From the NCBI GenBank assembly GCA_963761325.1, contig CAVXGZ010000001.1, positions 1,488,001 through 1,552,000 on the forward strand: a DNA stretch of 64,000 nt, in the 5' to 3' direction. Position numbers and translations under genes: made by a program. Source of the DNA: Streptantibioticus_C sp963761325. GTDB lineage: Bacteria; Actinomycetota; Actinomycetes; Streptomycetales; Streptomycetaceae. The notes beneath the pieces are model-generated. The model had not been told where the DNA came from, searched no databases, and worked only from the letters and a program-made list of their open reading frames with translations. Shown here piece after piece: positions 19,558 through 27,250 of this stretch; position 1 is the stretch's first letter, and each line of letters starts with the position of its first letter.

Positions 19558-20889
19558 ATGACGACGGTCCCGCCGTGGGAGAGCGCGACGTATCCGCAGG
19601 AACTCTCCGCGGGCGCACGCGCCCTGGCCGCGCGCTGCGTACCGCGGGTCGACGAACTCGCCCGCCGCATGTCGCGTACCCCGCTCGACGAGGTTGTCGG
19701 AAACGCCGAGTTCCCCTGCGATCTGCCCCCCGAGGTCAAGAACGCCGAGGTCGCCGCCGCGGTGCGGCACGGGCTGCGGCTGTTCGTCAGGCGGGCGCAC
19801 GGGCCTCAGTTGCGACCGGGCGACTACGGCGTCTTCCGGGAGCGGGCCGCGCGCCGGGCCGAGGAGGGGATGCCGCTGCACCACCTGCTGCGGGCGCACG
19901 CCCTCGGCGCCTACGTCCTGTGGAAGACGCTGCGCGAGACCGCCAGGCCGGGCGAGGAGGCCGCCCTCGTCGAGCTGTCGGGCATCCTGCTGCGCGCCCA
20001 GGAAGGCATCGCGGGCGCACTCGCGGAAACGTATCTTGACGAGCAGGCCGCCCTGGTCGCGGAACGGCGCGAACACCGGCAGGCACTGGTACGCGGCCTG
20101 CTGGACGGCTCCCCGCCCACCGATCAGGGAACGCTGGAGGACCTCGGCCTGCGGCACGGCGCGCTCGTGCTCTACCTGCGCACCGAGCACCGCGCCGACG
20201 GCACGGCCTTCGCCCGTCCCGGCACCGGGCGTTCCCCCACCGGACGCCCCTCGCGCCCCGCGCTGTCCCCGGTCATGGCCCGACGGCGCAGGCGCCGTAT
20301 CCAGACCGTGCTGGACCGGGCGTTCGGCACCGAGGTGCTCACCCTCATCGAGGACGACGGCGGGCACGCCATCGTGCCGGCCCGCACCGACCAGGAGAGT
20401 CCGCAGCGCCCCCCCGACACGGTGCCCGACGGGCTCACGGAACGGCTGCGCCGCGCCTGCGGCACCCCGGTCAGGATCGCCGGCGTCAGGGCGGATCGGG
20501 CCGTCGGCATCGCCGAGGCGGCACGTACCGCGTTCGAGGTGGTCCGTGTCGCGCAGGCCAGCGGACAGCCACCGGGTCTGCACCGGCTCGCCGACGTGCT
20601 GCTGGAGTTCCACCTGTCGCGGCGGGACGAGAGCAGCGGCCTGATCGCCGCGCTGCTCGACCCGATCGACGAACGCCCCGACCTGCTGGAGACCCTGCGC
20701 GCCTACCTCAAGCACCAGCAGGACCGGCGTACGACCGCCCGACGGCTCGGACTGCACCCGAACACCGTGGACAACCGGCTGGCCCGCATCGCCGACCTCA
20801 CCGGCCTCGACCTGGCCTCACCACGCGGCACCGCGCTGGCGCTCGCCGCGCTGCTGCTGCGCGACCGGCCGCCGGAATCGTTCAGGTGA
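19558..20889 (+). CDS. PucR/CdaR-type transcriptional regulator
   Basis: 443 residues. N-terminal half is an all-helical sensory region of the RsbT co-antagonist/GGDEF-like type seen in streptomycete PucR proteins (LPPEVKNAEVAAAVRHGLRLF, EEGMPLHHLLRAHALGAYVLW). The C-terminal ~60 residues are the PucR HTH: LLETLRAYLKHQQDRRTTAR, RLGLHPNTVDNRLARIADL and TGLDL. Between them a degenerate GGDEF-like module ends in AARTAFEVVRVAQ. ATG 19558 is preferred over GTG 19555 because GAGGAGG (19547-19553) is properly spaced only from the ATG. The ligand is unknown. Its 3' end overlaps the convergent gene by eight bases. Confidence 0.8.
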   Translation: MTTVPPWESATYPQELSAGARALAARCVPRVDELARRMSRTPLDEVVGNAEFPCDLPPEVKNAEVAAAVRHGLRLFVRRAHGPQLRPGDYGVFRERAARRAEEGMPLHHLLRAHALGAYVLWKTLRETARPGEEAALVELSGILLRAQEGIAGALAETYLDEQAALVAERREHRQALVRGLLDGSPPTDQGTLEDLGLRHGALVLYLRTEHRADGTAFARPGTGRSPTGRPSRPALSPVMARRRRRRIQTVLDRAFGTEVLTLIEDDGGHAIVPARTDQESPQRPPDTVPDGLTERLRRACGTPVRIAGVRADRAVGIAEAARTAFEVVRVAQASGQPPGLHRLADVLLEFHLSRRDESSGLIAALLDPIDERPDLLETLRAYLKHQQDRRTTARRLGLHPNTVDNRLARIADLTGLDLASPRGTALALAALLLRDRPPESFR

Positions 20890-21802
20890 GCCGGCCGTAG
20901 CGGCGCAGCGTCAGCAGCGCGTCGATCGTGTGGACGGGGCGCCATTCCAGTTGCGGACCGGGCGCCCAGGAGCGCCGGCGCACCGGCCAGCCGCCGTCCG
21001 CCTCCTGCGCGCCGGCCAGGAAGTCCAGCGAGCGGTCGATCTCCGCGTCGGAGAACCACCGGCGCCCCAACGAGCCGGGCCAGGGCGCGAAGTCGTGTGC
21101 GAAGTGCTGCTCGTACGCGCAGTGCCCGTCGCCGGGCGGCGGTCGCCGGGCGGGTTCCGGGTCGAGCACCACGAGCGCCTGTTCGCGTACGAGCCGGCCG
21201 AGGCGTTCGGCGGCGGCCTCGGCCCGCCCGCGGTTGGCCGCCGCGTCGAGGAAGGCCAGCGCGGCGAGCGCCTCGTGGGGGCGGGTGCGCTCCAGGGCGT
21301 CCACCGCCTCCCAGCAGAAGTCGGTGGCCCGGAACAGCCACGGATGCCAGACGCCGTTGCGGTGCAGCGCGGCCACCACGGGGCCGGTCGCCTCCAGGTC
21401 GGCGGACGGGGCGCGCGCCGTCGGGATCCACGGCGCCGCCGGCCGGCCGCGCCCCGGCCGCCGGCTCCCCGACAGGGCGCCCTCATGCGTGGAGACCGCG
21501 GTCAGATAACGGCACACGTCCTCCGCCTGCCGGCTCCCGCACCGGTCGATCTCCTCCAGCACCCGCAGCGCGTAGGCCACATGGAGCGGCTCGCTCGCCG
21601 GTCCGCGCAGATCGGGCTGCAGCGCGTGGCCGTAACCGCCGTCGTCGTTGCGGTACGCGCTCAGCGCGGCCTCGACCGCCCGGGCGCCGCCGCCTAGGAA
21701 GTGCAGGGCGAACCGCCGCTGCTCCAGCACCCGGGCGGTGAGCCACACGAAGTGCTCGGCCCGCGCGACGGGGGAGGCACCGGTTCCGGCCATAGTTGCC
21801 AT
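20882..21802 (-). CDS. Prenyltransferase/squalene-cyclase-fold protein of unknown function
   Basis: 306 residues. Resembles the alpha-alpha toroid of terpene cyclases and prenyltransferase beta subunits: repeated helix pairs with turns such as YRNDDGGYGHALQPDL (residues ~50-65) and GAQEADGGWPVRR near 275. No DxDD or DDxxD class-I/II cyclase motif is visible, so I do not call an enzyme. The protein begins MATMAGTGASPVARAEHFVW and has no signal peptide. It is convergent with the PucR-type gene (8-base overlap) and divergent from the DUF3046 gene upstream of recA. I recall similar hypothetical proteins at this place in other streptomycetes but know no function. Confidence 0.7.
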   Translation of the reverse strand: MATMAGTGASPVARAEHFVWLTARVLEQRRFALHFLGGGARAVEAALSAYRNDDGGYGHALQPDLRGPASEPLHVAYALRVLEEIDRCGSRQAEDVCRYLTAVSTHEGALSGSRRPGRGRPAAPWIPTARAPSADLEATGPVVAALHRNGVWHPWLFRATDFCWEAVDALERTRPHEALAALAFLDAAANRGRAEAAAERLGRLVREQALVVLDPEPARRPPPGDGHCAYEQHFAHDFAPWPGSLGRRWFSDAEIDRSLDFLAGAQEADGGWPVRRRSWAPGPQLEWRPVHTIDALLTLRRYGRLT

Positions 21803-21903
21803 CCCGGAACCCTAGGCCGCGCACCGGGGGCGGACCACCGCATACGCCCACCTTGCACTCGACGGTGCGACGGCCCGGACACCGGGGGCTGGATACTGGA
21901 GGC

Positions 21904-22098
21904 ATGAAGTTGACGGTCTTCTGGCAGCGAATGCACGCGCACTTCGGCGAGGCGTACGCGGACTCGTTCGCCCGCGATCACGTGATGTCCGAACTGGGCG
22001 GCCGCACCGTGCGGGAGGCATTCGACGCCGGCTGGGAGGCCAAGGACGTGTGGCGGGCGGTCTGCGCCGCGGTGGACGTCCCGGCAGACCGGCGCTGA
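21904..22098 (+). CDS. DUF3046 small protein, recA-upstream gene
   Basis: 64 residues, the full length of this actinobacterial family. Sequence begins MKLTVFWQRMHAHFGEAYAD and contains FARDHVMSELGGRTVREA and WEAKDVWRAVCAA, which are the conserved family stretches. No function is known. The family sits just upstream of recA across actinomycetes. GATACT lies six bases before the ATG, and GGAGG is too close to act as a normal ribosome site, so a leaderless start is possible. recA starts 207 bases downstream with its own promoter. Confidence 0.88.
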   Translation: MKLTVFWQRMHAHFGEAYADSFARDHVMSELGGRTVREAFDAGWEAKDVWRAVCAAVDVPADRR

Positions 22099-22136
22099 CC
22101 TGCGAGTTTCCTGCCCGCGCCGACGAATCGGAGAAG

Positions 22137-22145
22137 TTATCCACA
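22137..22145 (+). promoter_or_regulatory. DnaA box TTATCCACA upstream of the recA promoter
   Basis: Exact consensus 9-mer, ending 15 bases before the recA -35 hexamer. Confidence 0.55.
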
Positions 22146-22160
22146 GGCTGAAGGGGTCGC

Positions 22161-22190
22161 TTGACACAAAATTCGAACATCCATTCTTAT
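22161..22190 (+). promoter_or_regulatory. recA promoter
   Basis: TTGACA (22161-22166), 18-base spacer, TCTTAT (22185-22190). The spacer and -10 are overlapped by the LexA site. Confidence 0.75.
22174..22187 (+). promoter_or_regulatory. LexA binding site (SOS box) of recA
   Basis: CGAACATCCATTCT matches the actinobacterial SOS/Cheo box pattern CGAAC-N4-GTTCG in the first half fully and the second half partly. It lies inside the promoter, so LexA bound here would block recA transcription. Confidence 0.75.
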
Positions 22191-22305
22191 GGAGTGTGTT
22201 GGACCGGAATCACCGGTCCAGGGCGACGTCGCGGTGCATTGTCAGTGGCAGGCACTAGCGTCGTTGGACGTGAAGCGATCGACTCAAGCAAATCGGGTGG
22301 AACCC

Positions 22306-23424
<1,119 letters not shown>

Positions 23425-23427
23425 TCC

Positions 23428-24036
23428 GTGGCGTGGTCGGCGTCGCCACCCGAGAGCGGCGACGGGCCCTCCTCCTCGAGGGCGGAGCAGGGCCCGTCGC
23501 CTGACCCCGAGGAGCAGGCGCGGGCGGTGTGTCTGCGCCTGCTCACCGGGACACCCCGCACCCGCAAGCAACTCGCCGACGCCCTGCGGCGCCGCGAGAT
23601 CCCGGACGACATCGCGGAACACGTGCTGTCCCGCTTCGAGGACGTCGGGCTGATCAACGACACCGCCTTCGCGGACGCCTGGGTGGAGTCCCGGCACCAC
23701 AGCCGCGGCCTGGCCCGCCGCGCGCTCGCCCGGGAACTGCGCACCCGCGGCGTGGAGCAGGGCGTCATCGAGCAGGCGATGGGCCGGCTCGACTCCGAAC
23801 AGGAGGAGGAGACGGCCCGCGTTCTCGTGGACCGCAAGCTGTCGTCCACCCGCGGTCTGGAGCGTGACCGGCGCATCCGGCGCCTTGCCGGAATGCTTGC
23901 CCGCAAGGGCTATGGGGAGGGGCTGGCCCTGCGTGTGGTCCGCAGGGCCCTGGAAGAGGAGCGAGCCGTCGAAGAGGTCGGGCCGCTCGAAGTGGACGGG
24001 GACGCGGAGTTCCTGGACGGGTTCTCGCTGGACTGA
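23428..24036 (+). CDS. recX: RecA regulatory protein RecX
   Basis: 202 residues, all-helical RecX with tandem three-helix repeats: ARAVCLRLLTGTPRTRKQLA, DDIAEHVLSRFEDVGLINDT, FADAWVESRHHSRGLARRAL and RELRTRGVEQ. RecX limits RecA filament growth. It starts at GTG 23428, three bases after the recA stop, so both genes are on one SOS-controlled message. A 40-residue acidic/Ser-rich N-terminal extension precedes the fold, as in other streptomycetes. About 130 bases downstream lies the edge of an inserted IS110-type element, so any terminator that once followed may have been displaced. Confidence 0.93.
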   Translation: MAWSASPPESGDGPSSSRAEQGPSPDPEEQARAVCLRLLTGTPRTRKQLADALRRREIPDDIAEHVLSRFEDVGLINDTAFADAWVESRHHSRGLARRALARELRTRGVEQGVIEQAMGRLDSEQEEETARVLVDRKLSSTRGLERDRRIRRLAGMLARKGYGEGLALRVVRRALEEERAVEEVGPLEVDGDAEFLDGFSLD

Positions 24037-24164
24037 TCGCGGATCGCGCACCGTCGGTCACCGAAGGCGGGATCCGGCGGAGGGGTGGGATCGGCCGCCA
24101 GCCGGACGGCCGACCGGTTGCCCGCAGCGGTGTGCCGGCGACCGTGTGGTGGGCGGTGGTGGAT

Positions 24165-24173
24165 GCTCCTATG
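24165..24173 (+). repeat. 9-bp direct repeat at the left edge of the IS element
   Basis: GCTCCTATG here and again at 25327-25335 flank the element. It may be the duplicated or shared target/core sequence. Confidence 0.6.
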
Positions 24174-25326
24174 GTTGTCAAGCCGCTGGAGTGAGGTCGG
24201 TTTGGGTGGTTCGTTCGGTTGGTGTGCTGGTCAGGGCGCGGTAGACCTCGCGGGCGACGAATCGCTTGAGGCAGCGCATGATGTCCTTCTTGTTCAGCCC
24301 TTCCTTGGTGCGGCGTGCGACGTAGGCGCGGGTGCGTTCGTCGAACCGCATCCGGGTGAGCACGATGGTGTGCAGGGCGTTATTGGCAGCCCGGTCGCCG
24401 CCGCGGTTGAGGCGGTGGCGGTGGGTGCGTCCGGAGGAGGCCGGGATGGGGGCGACCCCGGCCAGGTGCGCGAAGGCGCCCTCGGACCGCATCCGTTCCG
24501 GGTTGTCCCCGGCGGAGGCCAGCAGTTGCCCGGCGGTCTCGGGCCCGACACCGAACAGCTCCAGCAGCGCGGGAGCGGCCTGCTGCACCAGCGGGCCGAT
24601 CTCGGCGTCCAGCGCCTGGTGACGGCGGGCGAGCCGACGCAGCGCCGCCCGGGTCGCCGCCGGTGGCCCGGCCAGGTCGTTCCCGGGCCGCAGCCGGGCA
24701 AGCGTGCGTACCAGCACGGCCCGCTCCAGCCCGGCAACCTGCTCGCGCAGCACCGCCGGGGCCGCCACCAGCAGACCCCGGATCTGGTTCACCGCCTGCG
24801 TGCGGGCCTTGACCGCACTGCGGCGGGGACCCGCAGCACCCGCACCGCCTCGACCACACCATCCCGGCTCTTGGGAACACCGGTGGCCCGTCCGGACAGC
24901 ACGGCCGTCGCCGCGGCATACGCGTCGATCGGATCCGACTTGCCCTTCATCCTGCGCGTCCTGCGGTCCGGGCGATCCACATCGACGACGGTGACCCCGG
25001 CCGCGGTCAGCACCCGGGCGAGCTCGGCCCCGTAGGCGCCGGTGCCCTCCACTCCCACCGCGACCAGCGTGCCGTGGCCGCGCATCCACTCCAGCAGATC
25101 CCGGTAGCCGCGGATCGTGGCAGGAAACCCCCGGTCGGCCAAATGCCGGCCGACCGCGTCGATCACGGCCGCGTGGTGGGTCAGGCCGTGGGTGTCGACT
25201 CCGCCGGTGATTTCCGGGCCGCCGTGCGTCATGCTGGTCATGTCCGTCCTTGTGGCATGTCCGTTCCGAGGGCGGCACGCGCCGGTCGGGCGGGTGGACA
25301 AGACAGTGACGGGGCTTCTTGACCAA
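24174..25326 (-). mobile_element. IS110-family insertion sequence, about 1.15 kb
   Basis: Bounded by direct repeats GCTCCTATG. Inside each boundary, three bases in, is the inverted hexamer GTCAAG (24177-24182) / CTTGAC (25318-25323). The only gene is an IS110-type transposase on the minus strand, frameshifted. The noncoding end upstream of the transposase is 85 bases (25242-25326) and contains a hairpin, GGGGCTT (25311-25317) with AAGCTCC (25325-25331), that overlaps the boundary. IS110 elements normally lack terminal inverted repeats and move through a circular form. Synteny around recX and the cysteine dioxygenase gene supports a recent insertion. Confidence 0.75.
24178..25241 (-). pseudogene. 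IS110-family transposase, frameshifted
   Basis: Translation from ATG 25241 gives the RuvC-like DEDD domain: VDTHGLTHHAAVIDAVGRHL, GVEGTGAYGAEL, VDVDRPDRRTRRMKGKSDPI-DA. At a run of four G (24825-24828; CCCC in the message) the frame is lost and would stop at 24789. The continuation is in the -1 frame: RRSAVKARTQAVNQIRGLL through the Tnp domain with its serine motif (APIPASSGR ... RLNRGGDRAANNALH) to the stop at 24178. Joined, it gives about 354 residues, normal for the family. Either one base has been lost (pseudogene) or the C-run allows a programmed -1 shift; family members usually have a single frame, so loss is more likely. A sequencing error is also possible. Confidence 0.8.
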
Positions 25327-25335
25327 GCTCCTATG
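25327..25335 (+). repeat. 9-bp direct repeat at the right edge of the IS element
   Basis: Second copy of GCTCCTATG; see 24165-24173. Confidence 0.6.
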
Positions 25336-25469
25336 AAGTCACAAACGCCCGTCCGGCCGCGTGCGTGGTGACGCCCGGCGGGCCGACAAATCCCAAACAG
25401 GACAGTCGAAACGTCAGTCAGTCGGCGAGTCAGACCCACCCGCAGCGTCACCACGTCACATCCTCACTG

Positions 25470-25910
25470 TCAGCCGTGTTCCGGACGGTGGCCGGGCGGC
25501 AGGACGGGGAGGCCCGCCGCGCGCCAGGCCTGGAAACCGCCGTCCAGATCGGTGGCCGCGTGCAGGCCGAGATCCTGCAGGGTGACCGCTGCCAGGCTGG
25601 AGGCGTAGCCCTCGTTGCAGATCACGACGATCCGGCGGTCGTGGTGCGTGGCCTGCGGGAGCCGGTGGTCGCACAGCGGGTCGAGGCGCCACTCCAACTC
25701 GTTGCGTTCCACGATGACGGCGCCGGGGATGGTGCCGTCGCGATCGCGCAGGGCCGCGTAGCGGATGTCCACCAGCAGGGCGTCGTCCGTGGCCGCCGCG
25801 TCGTGCGCCTGACGCGGCGTCAGCCGGACGAGCCGGGAGCGGGCGGCGGTCAGCAGGTCGTCCACGCCGCGCGGGCGGGGTGCCCGGCCGGCGTCGGGGG
25901 TCGCGGTCAC
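25470..25910 (-). CDS. Rhodanese-like domain protein in a cysteine dioxygenase operon
   Basis: 146 residues, one rhodanese domain. The fold is marked by DDALLVDIRYAALRDRDGTI-PGAV, ERNELEWRLDP and DLDGGFQAWRAAGLPV. The active loop is CNEGYAS with Cys98; classical sulfurtransferases have CRxGxR. Cys, Gly and Ser positions are kept, but the arginines are not, so substrate may differ. Likely handles sulfur released from cysteine (inference). GTG 25910 overlaps the stop of the dioxygenase gene (GTGA on the minus strand), with GGAGG ahead of it at 25915-25919; GTG 25913 is an alternative. It shares the leader-peptide-controlled message with the dioxygenase. Confidence 0.85.
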   Translation of the reverse strand: MTATPDAGRAPRPRGVDDLLTAARSRLVRLTPRQAHDAAATDDALLVDIRYAALRDRDGTIPGAVIVERNELEWRLDPLCDHRLPQATHHDRRIVVICNEGYASSLAAVTLQDLGLHAATDLDGGFQAWRAAGLPVLPPGHRPEHG

Positions 25911-26455
25911 CACGCCTCCGGACGTTCCACGTGTTCGAGGCGCAGGGTGCGGCCGTCGCGGCTGTAGCGGCGCATCAGGGGGAGCGGCGGATAGTAGGCG
26001 TGTACCGATATGGCGTGCCGGTCGCCGGAGGAGTTGACGACCTGGTGGACGTGGTGCGGGCCGAAGGCGCGGCCGATGCCGACCGGGAGGCTGCGGGTGC
26101 GGTCGACGTCGTCGGCGAGTTCGAGGGAGCGCCAGCCGAAGCTGGGCAGCGGAACGGCGACCGATTCCTCGACGAGTTCGCCGGCGGCGGTGGCGAAGGC
26201 GCCGCAGGAGCCGCCGTGGTCGTGCCAGCCGGTCTCGGCGCCCGGCGGCCAGCCGATCAGCCACGCCTCGCTGCCCACCGGACCTTCCAGCCGCAGCCAG
26301 GTGCGCTCCTGCGGGTCGAGCGGCAGCCGTCCGACGAGGGCGGGATCGGCGATCGCCCGCCGGGCGAAGTCGAGCAGGTCGCCGGCGGTCGGCACCGCGG
26401 GGCGGTCATCGGCCGTTGGCGCGGCCGTGGGGGACGAGGGCAGGGAAGCAGACAA
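25907..26455 (-). CDS. Cysteine dioxygenase type I family protein
   Basis: 182 residues, cupin fold. Family members add O2 to cysteine to give cysteine sulfinate, the first step of cysteine catabolism. Iron ligands are visible as H78 and H80 (GWHDHGGSCGAF) and one of the histidines in GPHHVHQVVN (H134-H137); SVHAYYPPL carries the conserved tyrosine region. Bacterial 3-mercaptopropionate dioxygenases share this fold, so substrate is inferred. The start appears to be TTG 26455, with AGGACGG six bases before it. Upstream are a hairpin and a cysteine-rich leader peptide, which suggest control by cysteine supply. Downstream the rhodanese gene is translationally coupled. Confidence 0.87.
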   Translation of the reverse strand: MSASLPSSPTAAPTADDRPAVPTAGDLLDFARRAIADPALVGRLPLDPQERTWLRLEGPVGSEAWLIGWPPGAETGWHDHGGSCGAFATAAGELVEESVAVPLPSFGWRSLELADDVDRTRSLPVGIGRAFGPHHVHQVVNSSGDRHAISVHAYYPPLPLMRRYSRDGRTLRLEHVERPEAW

Positions 26456-26486
26456 CTCGAACCGTCCTGAGGGATCGCGGGGTCAC

Positions 26487-26502
26487 GCGGCGAGAGCCGC
26501 GG
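26487..26502 (-). promoter_or_regulatory. Hairpin between leader peptide and cysteine dioxygenase gene
   Basis: On the message (minus strand) CGCGGC-TCTC-GCCGCG, perfect 6-bp stem with a four-base loop. It begins 22 bases after the leader stop and ends about 30 bases before the dioxygenase start, so it is placed to act as attenuator or pause site. Confidence 0.5.
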
Positions 26503-26524
26503 AGGGAAGGGCGAAGCAGCCGGA

Positions 26525-26611
26525 TCAACAGGAGGTTCGACACACACAGCCCGCGTAGCGGAGCAGGTCCAAGTGGACTCTCCGCACCAGACGCAGACCG
26601 GGTTCAGCCAT
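26525..26611 (-). CDS. Cysteine-rich leader peptide, candidate attenuator
   Basis: 28 residues starting MAEPGLRLVRRVHLDLLRYA and ending GCVCRTSC. Three cysteines fall in the last seven residues, with the last codon before the stop being TGT (Cys). Short open frames of this build (Arg/Leu-rich with HLDLLR, then Cys codons) are annotated as putative leader peptides before sulfur genes in streptomycetes, and cysteine-responsive attenuation by Cys-rich leader frames is described in mycobacteria (established knowledge, recalled). Ribosomes starved for Cys-tRNA would stall near the stop and change folding of the RNA before the dioxygenase gene. No ribosome site precedes ATG 26611, but TTGACC-N18-TTCACT is placed for a start of transcription at the ATG. 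Confidence 0.75.
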   Translation of the reverse strand: MAEPGLRLVRRVHLDLLRYAGCVCRTSC

Positions 26612-26639
26612 GTCACGGAGTGAACCACGCTCCGTGACA
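26611..26639. promoter_or_regulatory. Perfect inverted repeat, candidate operator of the leader/cysteine dioxygenase operon
   Basis: TGTCACGGAG (26611-26620), nine-base spacer, CTCCGTGACA (26630-26639). It covers the spacer, -10 region and start point of the proposed promoter (-35 TTGACC, complement of 26643-26648), the classical place for a dimeric repressor. The regulator is unknown. Confidence 0.55.
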
Positions 26640-27250
26640 GAGGGTCAAGGCCGCGGTCGGCCCGTTCCGCATCGCGGACACGCCTCCGTGAAACACCTGG
26701 TCAGCGGGGTGCGCGCAACCGGGTCAATGGTTCCTGATTCAAGTAGTCCGACGCTGTGGAATATCGATCCCAGGCTCGGTGTGGTGCCCGCCGCTGCGGC
26801 GCACGCGTAGAGCGCCCAGTCCGGCGGCCCGGTCCGCACGCACACCAGAAGGGGACCGGTCTCGGTCCGGGCGGCTCCCGTCCCCGCGTCACACGGTGGG
26901 CCGGTGCCCGCCCGATTCCCGGCCGGACGAGCCGATGCCTCGCCTCGGTCCGTGTGGAGCCCGGTTCCCGTCCGGCTCCATCGGCGACCGCCCGGATCGG
27001 GGGCGCCTCGGCGCGCGGCCCACGTTGCTTACGGCCGGGGCGGGTCGGCTGCGGGCCCGCGTGCGGTTGTGCTCCGTGGACGTCGATCCCGGTCCCCGGT
27101 CCGCGCGCTCCGGGAATCGCTCCGTCCGCATCGCGCCCGGCCCGCGTCCGGTCCGGTCCGTTCCGCCCCCGGAGCCACGCACCGTCCGGTTCCGCGCCGC
27201 CGCACCGCCGCGCGCCCGCGCCGTCTCGCCCCGGGCGGCGCCCGCCCGCG
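26640..27250. other. Long gap without a recognisable gene
   Basis: 611 bases. Contains the presumed promoter side of the cysteine dioxygenase operon, a less GC-rich stretch around 26720-26770, then GC-rich sequence with runs of GGTCCG/CGGTCC (27150-27190). Open frames on both strands are Arg/Pro/Gly-rich and have neither starts nor family resemblance. The part near 27100-27200 resembles the gap at 62900-63110. Confidence 0.5.

Noticed and set aside
24789..25454. Longer minus-strand start for the transposase at 25454
   Set aside because: The upstream part crosses the right boundary repeat of the IS and has no family resemblance; ATG 25241 starts the conserved domain.
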